Source of the DNA: Bacillus cereus group sp. RP43
GTDB lineage: Bacteria > Bacillota > Bacilli > Bacillales > Bacillaceae_G
Direction: 5' to 3'
NCBI RefSeq assembly: GCF_040459645.1
Contig: NZ_JARVHQ010000001.1
Location: 310,001-374,000, forward strand
DNA: 64,000 nucleotides
The translations under genes were made by a program, and so were the position numbers. Positions within the stretch are counted from its first letter, which is position 1. Each line of letters starts with the position of its first letter. The notes under the pieces were generated by a model, which did no database searches, was not told the DNA's origin, and saw nothing but the letters and a program-made list of their open reading frames with translations. Shown here piece after piece: positions 26,071-33,711 of this stretch.

Positions 26071-26172
26071 GTTGTTATTGTATTTAATATTATAGGTAGG
26101 GCGATATTTTATGTCGAAGCCACGATATTTCTTGGGAAATGTGGAAGGTCCCGTCGATATATAGGGAAGACA

Positions 26173-27807
26173 TTAGAGCACTTCTTTACACTGCTGAATT
26201 TGAACTAATAATTTTTCATATTCTTTTTCAAGAAATGTGATGTCATTGTGATGATTGGGTATAGAAATCCGGCTGATGACTTCTGTTAATTTTGTTTGTA
26301 ATCGCAATAATTCTTGTTCAGTAACGTTTACAGAAGCTTGGGTGGTTCTTTTTGTATATTGCTCGTAATTGCCATGGAATATTTTTGGTTTGCTCTCATC
26401 TACTTGTAGAATATGGTCTGCAACAGAACGAATAAAGGCACGGTCATGGCTAATGAAAAGTATAGTGCCAGGATACTCTTGTAACATGCTTTCTAATTCT
26501 TCCTGTGTTGTTAAATCTAAATAGTTCGTCGGCTCGTCGAGTAGCAGCATATTATAATTCCCTAAAAATACTTTTGCGAGTGCAACCTTCATTCGTTCTC
26601 CACCACTTAAGACGTGTACGGGTTTATGAACATCTTCACGGCGGAAAAGGAGCCTTGCAAGTATTGTTCGAACGAACGATTCAGTATAGTTCGTTTCTTC
26701 TAGAACATTTTCTAAAATTGTTTTATCTGTGTTTAAAATAGATAATGTTTGTTCAAAGTATCCGATTTTACAACTCTTTGAAAGTTGGATACCACGTTCA
26801 TTTGCAAGAATCATGTTGAACAAAGTTGTTTTTCCACTTCCATTTGCTCCTACAATAGCAAGCTTTGCACCAGGGGCGATTGTCCCGTTCATATTTTTAA
26901 ATAGTGTGCGGTCGCATATTTTCTTCGTTGTGTTATTAAACTGAACAATCGCTTTACTATGAATGGGTGTATGATATTGCAGATCAAACTGAGCTTGAGA
27001 AAAATCTTTCGGTTTTTCTTTCTTTTCCAATTTTTCAAGACGTGTCTCTAACGCTTTCGCTGCTTTGCTAACATTTTCTTGACCGTGTGCACCACTTAAT
27101 TTATAAAGTTTAGATTCAGATGAACTGAACCGCGTTGGGACTTTTGTCATGCTAGAAGCACGTTGCTTTCTTTGTAAAATTGATTGCTCTAAACGATTTT
27201 TTTCGTTTATATATTGCTCATATTCCGCTTGTTTTTGTATTCGCTCACGTTCTTTTTGTTTTCGATAGTTTGAATAATTCCCTTTATATTCTTGAATAGT
27301 ACCATCTTCAATTTCGATGATTTTGGTACATATGGCATTTAGGAAATCGCGATCATGTGATATTAAAACTAGTGCACCTTTATAAGATAAAAGTGCCTTT
27401 TCTAATTGCTCTGTACCGAGCATATCTAAGTGACTTGTTGGTTCATCAGCAAATAGAATGCCTGCATCTTGTTCGAGGGCATGGGCAATCTTTAGGCGCA
27501 TTCGTTCCCCGCCGCTCATTGAGTCAGCAACGTTTGAAATACTCCATTTTCCTTTTGCAAGAGAAGAAGCGGTGTCCGGTAGTGCCTCGCTAAGCTGAGG
27601 AATGATGGAGACAGAACTATGATGAGTTACTGTGCCTTGGTCAGCCTCTATTTCTTTACTTAATATTTGTAATAACGTAGATTTTCCAGCTCCGTTGACT
27701 CCAACAATTCCTATACGATCGTTTGCTTGAATTTCCAGTGATGGTAACGTAAATAGGGTGCGATCACCAAAGCTCTTTTCAATATTACGTGCGAATAAAA
27801 TGGTCAT
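26173..27807 (-). CDS. ABC-F family ATPase, VmlR/Vga/Lsa-like ribosome protection protein
   Basis: 544 aa with two ATPase domains and no membrane segments. Domain 1: VNGAGKSTLL, MSGGERMRLKIA, ILFADEPTSHLD. Domain 2: ANGSGKTTLF, LSGGERMKVALA, LLLDEPTNYLDL. Between them is a charged linker of about 75 residues (KQKERERIQKQAEYEQYIN) that in antibiotic-resistance ABC-Fs reaches the peptidyl-transferase centre. A housekeeping ABC-F is possible, but length and linker resemble VmlR (lincosamides, streptogramin A, pleuromutilins). The leader carries an attenuator, typical of the drug-inducible members. Confidence 0.88.
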   Translation of the reverse strand: MTILFARNIEKSFGDRTLFTLPSLEIQANDRIGIVGVNGAGKSTLLQILSKEIEADQGTVTHHSSVSIIPQLSEALPDTASSLAKGKWSISNVADSMSGGERMRLKIAHALEQDAGILFADEPTSHLDMLGTEQLEKALLSYKGALVLISHDRDFLNAICTKIIEIEDGTIQEYKGNYSNYRKQKERERIQKQAEYEQYINEKNRLEQSILQRKQRASSMTKVPTRFSSSESKLYKLSGAHGQENVSKAAKALETRLEKLEKKEKPKDFSQAQFDLQYHTPIHSKAIVQFNNTTKKICDRTLFKNMNGTIAPGAKLAIVGANGSGKTTLFNMILANERGIQLSKSCKIGYFEQTLSILNTDKTILENVLEETNYTESFVRTILARLLFRREDVHKPVHVLSGGERMKVALAKVFLGNYNMLLLDEPTNYLDLTTQEELESMLQEYPGTILFISHDRAFIRSVADHILQVDESKPKIFHGNYEQYTKRTTQASVNVTEQELLRLQTKLTEVISRISIPNHHNDITFLEKEYEKLLVQIQQCKEVL

Positions 27808-27943
27808 AAAAAAACCTCCCTAGTTTCACTAGAGAGGATAAACGTCGCCCTTGAATGTAAAAATCGTACATAAATAAACGATTTTTCACATGATCGTATC
27901 GAAAGAAAGTATCGACAAATGGACAGACTAATCCTCTGCTAGT
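27808..27943 (-). promoter_or_regulatory. Transcription attenuator in the ABC-F leader
   Basis: Directly before the ATG is an intrinsic terminator: CCTCTCTAGT, GAA loop, ACTAGGGAGG, then seven U's; its 3' arm also contains the GGGAGG ribosome site. Upstream, ACTAGCAGAGGAT (27931-27943) can pair with ATCCTCTCTAGT (27828-27839), 12 pairs and one bulge, to form an antiterminator. A third hairpin, AAAAATCGT/ACGATTTTT, lies between. A frame beginning ATGATGAAAACTAGC spans the pairing segments and overlaps the ABC-F start. Confidence 0.75.
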
Positions 27944-28039
27944 TTTCATCATTTTTGTTCACTATTTGTGATGGATGAAATAAATAAGAGAATTAGAACT
28001 TCATTGGTCAAAGTACCTTCCTTTCATAATATTATTTTC

Positions 28040-28069
28040 ATTGTATGCGCATACAAATGGATTTGTCAA
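28040..28069 (-). promoter_or_regulatory. Promoter of the ABC-F gene with palindrome in the spacer
   Basis: TTGACA, 18-base spacer, TACAAT. A perfect 16-base palindrome TTGTATGCGCATACAA (28041-28056) covers the -10 and half the spacer and may be an operator. Predicted leader length is about 225 bases. Confidence 0.65.
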
Positions 28070-28071
28070 AC

Positions 28072-28617
28072 TTATTTCTGTGTGCTATTTTTGAATTTAT
28101 TATTATACAATTGTGCTTTTGACAGCGCCTCAGCATCGTTCTTGATTTCATCCAATCCATTCGCATCCCCAATAATATACCCTTCAAATGATGAACCAAC
28201 AAAATCAAAGATATATTGGAACTGGGCGATAAGCGGCAATGCTTTCAGTTTTGGACTGTCTCCGCCAACGATGACAACGTACATTTTTTTACCTTTCATT
28301 TTCTCTTTGAAATGAAGAGATGTATCACGCAAGCTTTGTGACCAGCGATCAACGAAGTTCTTCATGTGGCCGCTCATTCCGTACCAGTATAGTGGCGTAG
28401 CAAAGATAATCGTGTCGTGCTCTAGCATACGCTCAATTAACTGCCCATAGTCATCATTTACAGATTGAAATCCTTCTGCATCATGACGTTGGTCTGTAAT
28501 AGGATAAATGGTATGGTCACGCAAGTAAATTTGTTCTGCTTTCATTCCATCAATCATCATATAGGTTAAGGCTTCCGTATTCCCATTTTGTCTTGAACTG
28601 CCGTGTATGACAAACAT
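28072..28617 (-). CDS. Flavodoxin-fold NAD(P)H-dependent FMN reductase family protein
   Basis: 181 aa, flavin-binding fold: phosphate loop HGSSRQNGNTEAL near the N-terminus, FATPLYWYGMSGHMKNFVDRW (in part) for the isoalloxazine, VIVGGDSP later. Such enzymes reduce FMN or quinone-like substrates. It follows a MerR regulator by 4 bases on the same strand, so the pair forms an operon likely induced by whatever the regulator senses. Ends just before the ABC-F promoter. Confidence 0.85.
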   Translation of the reverse strand: MFVIHGSSRQNGNTEALTYMMIDGMKAEQIYLRDHTIYPITDQRHDAEGFQSVNDDYGQLIERMLEHDTIIFATPLYWYGMSGHMKNFVDRWSQSLRDTSLHFKEKMKGKKMYVVIVGGDSPKLKALPLIAQFQYIFDFVGSSFEGYIIGDANGLDEIKNDAEALSKAQLYNNKFKNSTQK

Positions 28618-28621
28618 GTAA

Positions 28622-28990
28622 TCATTCCTTTTCTTTTGTTTGTTTTAGGAGTGAAACGTGTTTTTGCAAATTCGCTTGAATGTTGGAAAGTAATGAGATT
28701 TGCCTTGTTACTTCATTGAGTTTGTCTTCGTAAAGCGCAAGGATACTACTGCACGGATTTTCGTACAGGTGTGGCTCGATTTCAAGGCAGCGCAGCATCC
28801 TTGTTGTCTCTTCTAAATTTAGGCCGAGCTGTAAATACATTTGGATAAGCTCTACTTTTTTAATGGCACTTTTATCGAAATCACGATAGCCGTTTGTGAG
28901 GCGATTTGAAGGGAGCAATCCCTTTTCTTCATAATGTCTTAGTGCTCTTTCGCTAACCCCAGTTTCTTTTGATAACTCTCCAATTCGCAC
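28622..28990 (-). CDS. MerR-family transcriptional regulator
   Basis: 122 aa. N-terminal winged helix MRIGELSKETGVSERALRHYEEKGLL, then NGYRDFDKSAIKKVELI and a dimerisation coiled coil to about residue 120. No TipAS-type ligand domain. Cysteines lie in RCLEIEP and ENPCSS, but not in a clear metal-binding pattern. It starts at GTG after AAGGAGTGA. The dyad in its own promoter suggests autoregulation together with the downstream reductase. Confidence 0.88.
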   Translation of the reverse strand: MRIGELSKETGVSERALRHYEEKGLLPSNRLTNGYRDFDKSAIKKVELIQMYLQLGLNLEETTRMLRCLEIEPHLYENPCSSILALYEDKLNEVTRQISLLSNIQANLQKHVSLLKQTKEKE

Positions 28991-29013
28991 TGCATTTCAC
29001 TCCTTTTACATGT

Positions 29014-29045
29014 ATTGTAAACCTTCACACTAATGTGAAGGTCAA
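29014..29045 (-). promoter_or_regulatory. MerR-type promoter with dyad operator
   Basis: TTGACC, 20-base spacer, TACAAT. The spacer region carries the perfect dyad ACCTTCAC-N6-GTGAAGGT (29021-29042). Over-long spacers with a central dyad are the MerR-family pattern. The dyad touches the stop codon of the upstream LysR gene. Confidence 0.78.
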
Positions 29046-29935
29046 CTCTGTTTTTTCGCAAAAGAATCCACATGATTTAAGAACACTTGAATAGCTTTAG
29101 ATGGAATAAAATATTTGCCGCGCACGATGGAGAATGGGCGGATTAGTTGTTCATTTGGAACTTCGACGTGGAATAGCTCTTTTGCAAGTAGCTCTTTCCG
29201 CACAGTCCAGTCTGAAAGGATAGCGATGCCGAGCCCGGCAGCGACGGCTTCCTTTACACTTTGAATACTGCTGAATGTAAAGAAGCGTTTCATTTTCAAA
29301 TGATGTTGGTGTATAAAGCGATCGCTATAGGCACGTGTGCCAGAACCGCTTTCCCTTAATACCCAGACTTGATCTTGCAATGTATTTTCGTTAATTCCCT
29401 CGATATGGAGCAATGGATGATTTGGAGGGACGACGAGCTTCATTTCATCTTGCATAAACGTTTCAACATCTACGTCAGCGTATACGACTTGGCCTTCCAC
29501 TAAGCCGATATCAATTTGATTAGAGCGGAGGCTTTGCAAAACTTCTTCCGTATTGGAGATAAAGGTATGAACCTCGACGTGTGTATTTTCATTGGCAAAG
29601 CGCGCAAGTATTTTCGGAAGTAAGTATTCGCCAATTGTAAAGCTAGCGCCAATGCGGAGCGTCCCTGTTACAACGTTATGTAGTTCATTAATTTCTTGTT
29701 TGGCATCTTCGTAAAGAGAGAGCATTTGCTTTGCGTGTATGTATAATATGTTTCCTGCTTCTGTAACTTGGACGTGCTTTGGGGAGCGCTGAATGAGTGT
29801 AGTTCCAAATTCATTTTCCAGGTTGCGAATGTGCATGCTTACACCGGGTTGTGAAAGGTTTAAAAGTTCTGCTGCACGAGAGAAATGTTTTTGTTCAACG
29901 ACAGTCACAAAGATTTTCAAAATGTCGACGTTCAT
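29042..29935 (-). CDS. LysR-family transcriptional regulator
   Basis: 297 aa. HTH: MNVDILKIFVTVVEQKHFSRAAELL and NLSQPGVSMHIRNLENEFGTTL; effector domain with TLRIGASFTIGEYLLP and SIQSVKEAVAAGLGIAIL. The closest B. subtilis types are CysL/YwfK-like. It is divergent from a YeiH-type transporter; LysR-YeiH pairs are common, so the transporter is the likely target. The effector is unknown. Confidence 0.9.
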   Translation of the reverse strand: MNVDILKIFVTVVEQKHFSRAAELLNLSQPGVSMHIRNLENEFGTTLIQRSPKHVQVTEAGNILYIHAKQMLSLYEDAKQEINELHNVVTGTLRIGASFTIGEYLLPKILARFANENTHVEVHTFISNTEEVLQSLRSNQIDIGLVEGQVVYADVDVETFMQDEMKLVVPPNHPLLHIEGINENTLQDQVWVLRESGSGTRAYSDRFIHQHHLKMKRFFTFSSIQSVKEAVAAGLGIAILSDWTVRKELLAKELFHVEVPNEQLIRPFSIVRGKYFIPSKAIQVFLNHVDSFAKKQS

Positions 29936-30087
29936 TTGTTAGGCCCCTTTATTTTTGCTTTTATTTTATCATAAGTATTTCTGATGATAGAGATTCAATA
30001 TTGATATTAAACTTATTATAAAAATTCTCTTATAATGTAACTAGAAAGAACATGCATGTTCCAATACGATTATTGGGGTGGTACAAA
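29936..30087. promoter_or_regulatory. Divergent control region, LysR gene and yeiH-like gene
   Basis: AT-rich, with TATAAT at 30031-30036 as the probable -10 for the transporter. No -35 near consensus, fitting LysR activation. I could not fix a single T-N11-A site. Confidence 0.45.
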
Positions 30088-31110
30088 GTGGAACAAACAC
30101 TTGTTATACAAAAGAAGAAGGGCTTTGGATTTTCGCAAGGTATTGGGATTACGTTATTAATCGCAATCGCCGCGAAATATTTAGCAGAGCTTCCATTTTT
30201 AAATATTATGGGACAATTAGTAATCGCTATTCTAATCGGGATGGTTTGGCGCGCAGCAATCGGGATTCCTCAAGAAGCGATAGCGGGAACGAACTTTGCG
30301 AGTAAGAAGTTGCTTCGCTTCGGGATCATTTTACTTGGAATGCGATTAAATCTTGTTGATATTGCAAAGGCGGGGCCGAAAGTATTGGTCATCGCAGCGG
30401 TTGTTATTACATTTACCATTTTTGTTGTATATGGACTAACGAAAGTATTTAAAGTAGAAAAGAAACTTGGGATTTTAACAGCATGCGGGACGGCAATTTG
30501 CGGTGCGGCAGCGGTTGTGGCAATTGCACCGCAAGTGAAAGCGAAAGATGAAGAAACGGCAGTTGGGGCAGCGATTATTGCAATTTTAGGTACAATATTT
30601 ACACTTATTTATACATTATTATATCCAGTGCTTGGCTTATCTCCGTACGGTTACGGTGTATTCTCGGGAGCGACGCTGCATGAAATTGCTCACGTAATTG
30701 CGGCTGCGGCGCCAGGCGGTAGCACCGCTGTAGACATCGCAGTTATTGTGAAATTAACGCGCGTAGCGATGCTTGTGCCAGTAGCGATTTTAATTGGATT
30801 ATGGTTTGGTAAGAGCGAGGGAAGCAAGGAAAAAAGATCGTGGCGCGACCTTCCAATTCCTTGGTTCATCTTCGGATTTTTAGCAATGAGTGCGGTGCAT
30901 TCGCTTGGGATTATCCCAGAAGTTGTTGCCGGATATATTGTAGTAATTGCGTACATGCTTATTGCAATGGCGATGGCAGGGCTAGGTTTAAATGTAGAGT
31001 TTAAAACGTTCCGCAAATTAGGAAGTAGGGCATTTGTGGCAGGATTAATTGGCTCGGTTTGCCTTTCGGTACTTGGGTACGTTCTTGTATATGCATTGGG
31101 ATTTATGTAG
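30088..31110 (+). CDS. YeiH/UPF0324 family membrane protein (putative sulfate-type exporter)
   Basis: 340 aa, about ten membrane helices. Family marks: [19 protein letters not shown] (in part), [34 protein letters not shown] and [18 protein letters not shown]. The family is annotated as putative sulfate exporter; direct evidence of substrate is thin. GTG at 30088 follows GGGGTGGT; the longer frame from 30052 has no ribosome site. The third positions look more GC-rich than in neighbours. Confidence 0.86.
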   Translation: MEQTLVIQKKKGFGFSQGIGITLLIAIAAKYLAELPFLNIMGQLVIAILIGMVWRAAIGIPQEAIAGTNFASKKLLRFGIILLGMRLNLVDIAKAGPKVLVIAAVVITFTIFVVYGLTKVFKVEKKLGILTACGTAICGAAAVVAIAPQVKAKDEETAVGAAIIAILGTIFTLIYTLLYPVLGLSPYGYGVFSGATLHEIAHVIAAAAPGGSTAVDIAVIVKLTRVAMLVPVAILIGLWFGKSEGSKEKRSWRDLPIPWFIFGFLAMSAVHSLGIIPEVVAGYIVVIAYMLIAMAMAGLGLNVEFKTFRKLGSRAFVAGLIGSVCLSVLGYVLVYALGFM

Positions 31111-31114
31111 TAGC

Positions 31115-31147
31115 AAAGAGGCATCTTGTAGATGTCTCTTTTTTTAC
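31115..31147 (+). terminator. Rho-independent terminator
   Basis: Arms AAAGAGGCATCT/AGATGTCTCTTT (one G-T pair), 3-base loop, T-run. Confidence 0.9.
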
Positions 31148-31155
31148 CTTTTTTT

Positions 31156-31218
31156 GTAAAGATATCTTTACTTGTATTTGGAAAATATTTATAATTAAAG
31201 TAAAGATATCTTTACTTT
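31156..31218 (+). promoter_or_regulatory. Twin-palindrome operator and promoter of the XRE gene
   Basis: GTAAAGATATCTTTAC occurs twice, at 31156-31171 and 31200-31215, exactly 44 bases apart; the second extends to a 22-base palindrome. Between them a promoter TTTACT-N17-TATAAT has its -35 in the first palindrome and its -10 five bases before the second. Strong sign of autorepression. Confidence 0.8.
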
Positions 31219-31232
31219 CGAAGGTGGAGCCT

Positions 31233-31430
31233 ATGGGTGTGAAAAATAAAATTAAAGAATTACGAAAACAACATCATATAACGCAAATTGAAATGGCAAA
31301 GGCGATGCAGGTGACGCGTCAGACGATCGTGGCGATTGAGAACCATCACTACAACCCGAGTCTAGAGTTATCCCTAAAAATCGCCAAATATTTTGGAATG
31401 AAGGTAGAGGAAATATTTACGTTGGAGTAA
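31233..31430 (+). CDS. Small XRE-family HTH repressor (YozG-like)
   Basis: 65 aa, almost only a Cro/CI helix-turn-helix: NKIKELRKQHHITQIEMAKA, VTRQTIVAIENHHYNPSLEL, KYFGMKVEEIFTLE. These stand-alone regulators typically control a linked small membrane-protein operon, which is what follows here. ATG after AAGGTGGAG; the long frame from 31059 lies in the preceding gene and terminator. Confidence 0.9.
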   Translation: MGVKNKIKELRKQHHITQIEMAKAMQVTRQTIVAIENHHYNPSLELSLKIAKYFGMKVEEIFTLE

Positions 31431-31441
31431 GGGGAGAGAAA

Positions 31442-31652
31442 ATGAACGATACTAAAAAGTTGTATATCGCTACTGTCTTAGGATTATGTGGAGGGGACGT
31501 TTTAGTTCGTATTTGTCCTTCTCATTGTTTACATTGGTGCGAGCAAAGTCGTAGGCAGAGATGTCATACCTACGCCAGAAATATTCATTGTATGTAGTTT
31601 CTTATTTGCTGGTAGTCTCATCGTAGGAGTTATGGTGGGAAAACGAGCATAG
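31442..31652 (+). pseudogene. Frameshifted small membrane protein
   Basis: ATG with a good GGGGAGAG site opens MNDTKKLYIATVLGLCGG, then the frame is lost. A +1 frame from about 31510 continues FVFVLLIVYIGASKVVGRD and ends FAGSLIVGVMVGKRA, giving two membrane helices and a total near 70 aa if repaired. A one-base indel between about 31490 and 31510 explains it. No family recognised. A sequencing error is an alternative. Confidence 0.65.
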
Positions 31653-31670
31653 CGATAGGAGGAATGAAAA

Positions 31671-31892
31671 ATGCAAGACGAGTTTGAGAGATTTCAGTCG
31701 GATAAAGCGTTTAAATATTTAGGGGTATTTTTAGTAATTAGTTTAGCGATATGGAGTTTGTATAATTTAATTGTTTACAGAAGTGCTGGTATGCCATTTG
31801 TTTTATTTGTACTAGGGCAGTTTGTTTATTTCTTTGTGAACTATTGGCCGAAATGGAAATATAGAAATAGTAAAGAGGCTGATCGTGTATGA
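31671..31892 (+). CDS. Small two-helix membrane protein
   Basis: 73 aa: MQDEFERFQSDKAFKYLG, helix around 18-34 (VFLVISLAIWSLYNLI), second helix around 41-58, then a basic tail. GGAGG ribosome site. Part of the XRE-led cluster. No family recognised. A 15-codon frame (MSMVSTSVLATRNNR) overlaps its stop in ATGA and may be a remnant. Confidence 0.72.
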   Translation: MQDEFERFQSDKAFKYLGVFLVISLAIWSLYNLIVYRSAGMPFVLFVLGQFVYFFVNYWPKWKYRNSKEADRV

Positions 31893-31952
31893 GTATGGTA
31901 TCGACGAGTGTGTTAGCAACAAGAAATAATAGATAGAAAAAGGGGAACTGGG

Positions 31953-32180
31953 ATGGGATTACCGGTGTTATGTGTCGCTACAGCTATATTTGCGCTTCTT
32001 TGGGGAATGCAAAACTTTTCTCGTAATCCAGTGCCGAGTATTTGTATTATGATTGGTACTGTAGGTTTATCATATTATTTATTACTATCAGCGCATTACC
32101 ATAAAACAGCAACGAGTGTTGTTGTTGGAGCGCTTATTTTATCTTGTGGACGTGCTGTGCAAAAGGGGTTATTTCCATAA
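31953..32180 (+). CDS. Small hydrophobic protein, 75 aa
   Basis: Begins MGLPVLCVATAIFALLWG and has two or three hydrophobic segments separated by short loops (NFSRNPVPS, SAHYHKTATS). AAAGGGGA ribosome site. Last gene of the XRE cluster, closed by a strong terminator. Function unknown. Confidence 0.7.
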   Translation: MGLPVLCVATAIFALLWGMQNFSRNPVPSICIMIGTVGLSYYLLLSAHYHKTATSVVVGALILSCGRAVQKGLFP

Positions 32181-32217
32181 AAGCTGTTTATACAAAAGGT
32201 ATAAACAGCTTTTTGTA
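32179..32217 (+). terminator. Rho-independent terminator of the XRE cluster
   Basis: Fifteen-base perfect arms AAAAGCTGTTTATAC/GTATAAACAGCTTTT, 5-base loop, T-rich tail. Confidence 0.92.
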
Positions 32218-32234
32218 TTTTTTTTACAAACTAC

Positions 32235-32265
32235 TTGAAAGTTACGTTACGTCACCTTTTATAAT
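32235..32265 (+). promoter_or_regulatory. MerR-type promoter of the TipA-like regulator
   Basis: TTGAAA, a 19-base spacer and TATAAT. The region AAAGTTACG...CACCTTT forms a 22-base imperfect dyad (18 of 22 positions symmetric). Confidence 0.75.
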
Positions 32266-32280
32266 GAAGGAGAAGAGGTG

Positions 32281-33042
32281 ATGGAGTTGATTTCAATTCA
32301 AGAACTAACGAGGGAAACAGGGGTTACAGTAAGGACGTTACGTTATTATGATCAAATCGATTTATTAAAGCCGAGTGGGAAAACTGATGGAGGACATCGG
32401 TTATATAGTGAGAGAGATGTTGTTCGTTTGCAGCAAATTTTATTTTTAAAAGAAATGGGTTTTTCATTAAAAGAGATTACGAATATGTTAGTAAAAGGTG
32501 AGATTAATTCAAAAGACTCGCTTGAAAAACAACTTAGATTTGTACAGGAAGAACAAAAGAAATTCAATCGAATGGAGCGTGTTTTACAAGCCGTTGTGTA
32601 TTCGGTAGATGTGGAGGGAGAACTGGATTGGAAAGTTATGTTTGAACTCATTCAGCTTTCGAAACAGTCTCCTCGTATACGTGAAATATTCCAAAATGAA
32701 TTGTTTTCAAAGGAAGAGCAAGATTTACTTCATAATTTGCCAAATATGAGTGAGGAAGATCCGAATGTGTTAGAGTGGGTAGATTTATTAAAGCAATTAA
32801 GTAATTTTATGAAAGACGGTAAGGAAGCATCGTGTGATGAAGTACAAGAGGCAACGAAGAAATTAATGCAGAAGTGTTTAGAGATGGCTAATGGTGATGA
32901 AGCATTTTTAGATAAATTGTGGGAAGTAAGAAAGTCAAAAGAAGATTCACAGAAAATGAGTATGTATCCAATTGAGGAAGAGCTTCTAGTATATATGGAT
33001 GAGGCTTTTCGTATATATGATGAAAGGGAGAGGAATAAATGA
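32281..33042 (+). CDS. MerR-family regulator with TipAS-like ligand domain
   Basis: 253 aa. HTH: QELTRETGVTVRTLRYYDQIDLL, GGHRLYSERDVVRLQQI; coiled coil to about 110; C-terminal helical domain of about 140 residues resembling TipAS/Mta drug-binding domains. Such proteins activate their own operon on binding antibiotics or other ligands. ATG at 32281 follows AAGGAG. The stop overlaps the next start in ATGA, coupling it to a membrane protein. Confidence 0.85.
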   Translation: MELISIQELTRETGVTVRTLRYYDQIDLLKPSGKTDGGHRLYSERDVVRLQQILFLKEMGFSLKEITNMLVKGEINSKDSLEKQLRFVQEEQKKFNRMERVLQAVVYSVDVEGELDWKVMFELIQLSKQSPRIREIFQNELFSKEEQDLLHNLPNMSEEDPNVLEWVDLLKQLSNFMKDGKEASCDEVQEATKKLMQKCLEMANGDEAFLDKLWEVRKSKEDSQKMSMYPIEEELLVYMDEAFRIYDERERNK

Positions 33043-33659
33043 GTATACTCGCGGAATATCGATGGTATTTTTTAATTGGGGCAGAGATTGTATTTTGGTT
33101 ATCAGCTATCGGATTCTTTTTACTAAGGTATGGATTTCGCTTGAAAAAGGCGAGTTTTATTATGGGGATTGTGCTACTCGTAAATGAAGTGTTTATTTTA
33201 ACTTTAGGAGTAGTGGACTACTATCAAACAGGGAAGTTCTCTAATTTTCAAATCATTACTGTAATTATATTATTGTATGCTGTGTTTTACGGGAAAAAGG
33301 ATTTGAAGAAGCTAGATATATATGTACAAAAATTAGTTGCGAAGTGGCGGAATGAACCGGCGCCTATTATCGAAGAACCACTTGAAGTAACAGGGATGGC
33401 GCATGCGAAGCAGGAAATAAAAAATTGGGTTTTACATCTTATTTTGTTTGTTGCGGTTCATATATTCTTTTTCTTCATGTATGGGCTTATTCCAGTAGAA
33501 CAGTGGGGAAATTGGTTAGAGTCAGGAATCGTTTTAAATAAAACAGCAAGCCGTGTAAGCCAAGTATGGGCTATTGTTCTTTTAGCGGATACTGCGATTT
33601 CATTTTCATATGTTATTTTTCCGAAGAAGGAGAAAGGAAATAAGAAGCTACTTTCATAG
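33039..33659 (+). CDS. Integral membrane protein, unknown function
   Basis: 206 aa. Hydrophobic segments at about 10-28, 38-60, 68-83, 130-152 and 180-196, with a basic loop (KKDLKKLDIYVQKLVAKW) between the third and fourth. Translationally coupled to the TipA-like regulator, so probably the effector of that operon. I do not recognise the family; a role in drug or membrane stress is only inferred from the partner. Confidence 0.75.
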   Translation: MSILAEYRWYFLIGAEIVFWLSAIGFFLLRYGFRLKKASFIMGIVLLVNEVFILTLGVVDYYQTGKFSNFQIITVIILLYAVFYGKKDLKKLDIYVQKLVAKWRNEPAPIIEEPLEVTGMAHAKQEIKNWVLHLILFVAVHIFFFFMYGLIPVEQWGNWLESGIVLNKTASRVSQVWAIVLLADTAISFSYVIFPKKEKGNKKLLS

Positions 33660-33677
33660 AGGAAAGTAGCTTTTTCT
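33645..33677 (+). terminator. Rho-independent terminator
   Basis: Arms AAGCTACTTT/AAAGTAGCTT around the preceding stop codon, then TTT. Confidence 0.85.
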
Positions 33678-33711
33678 AGTATACCAATAGTTTGTATAGG
33701 AGAGGATAATA

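Noticed and set aside
26110..26163. 17-codon frame MSKPRYFLGNVEGPVDI
   Set aside because: Too short to support; the ribosome site is weak. It might be a gene remnant, but nothing shows of what.
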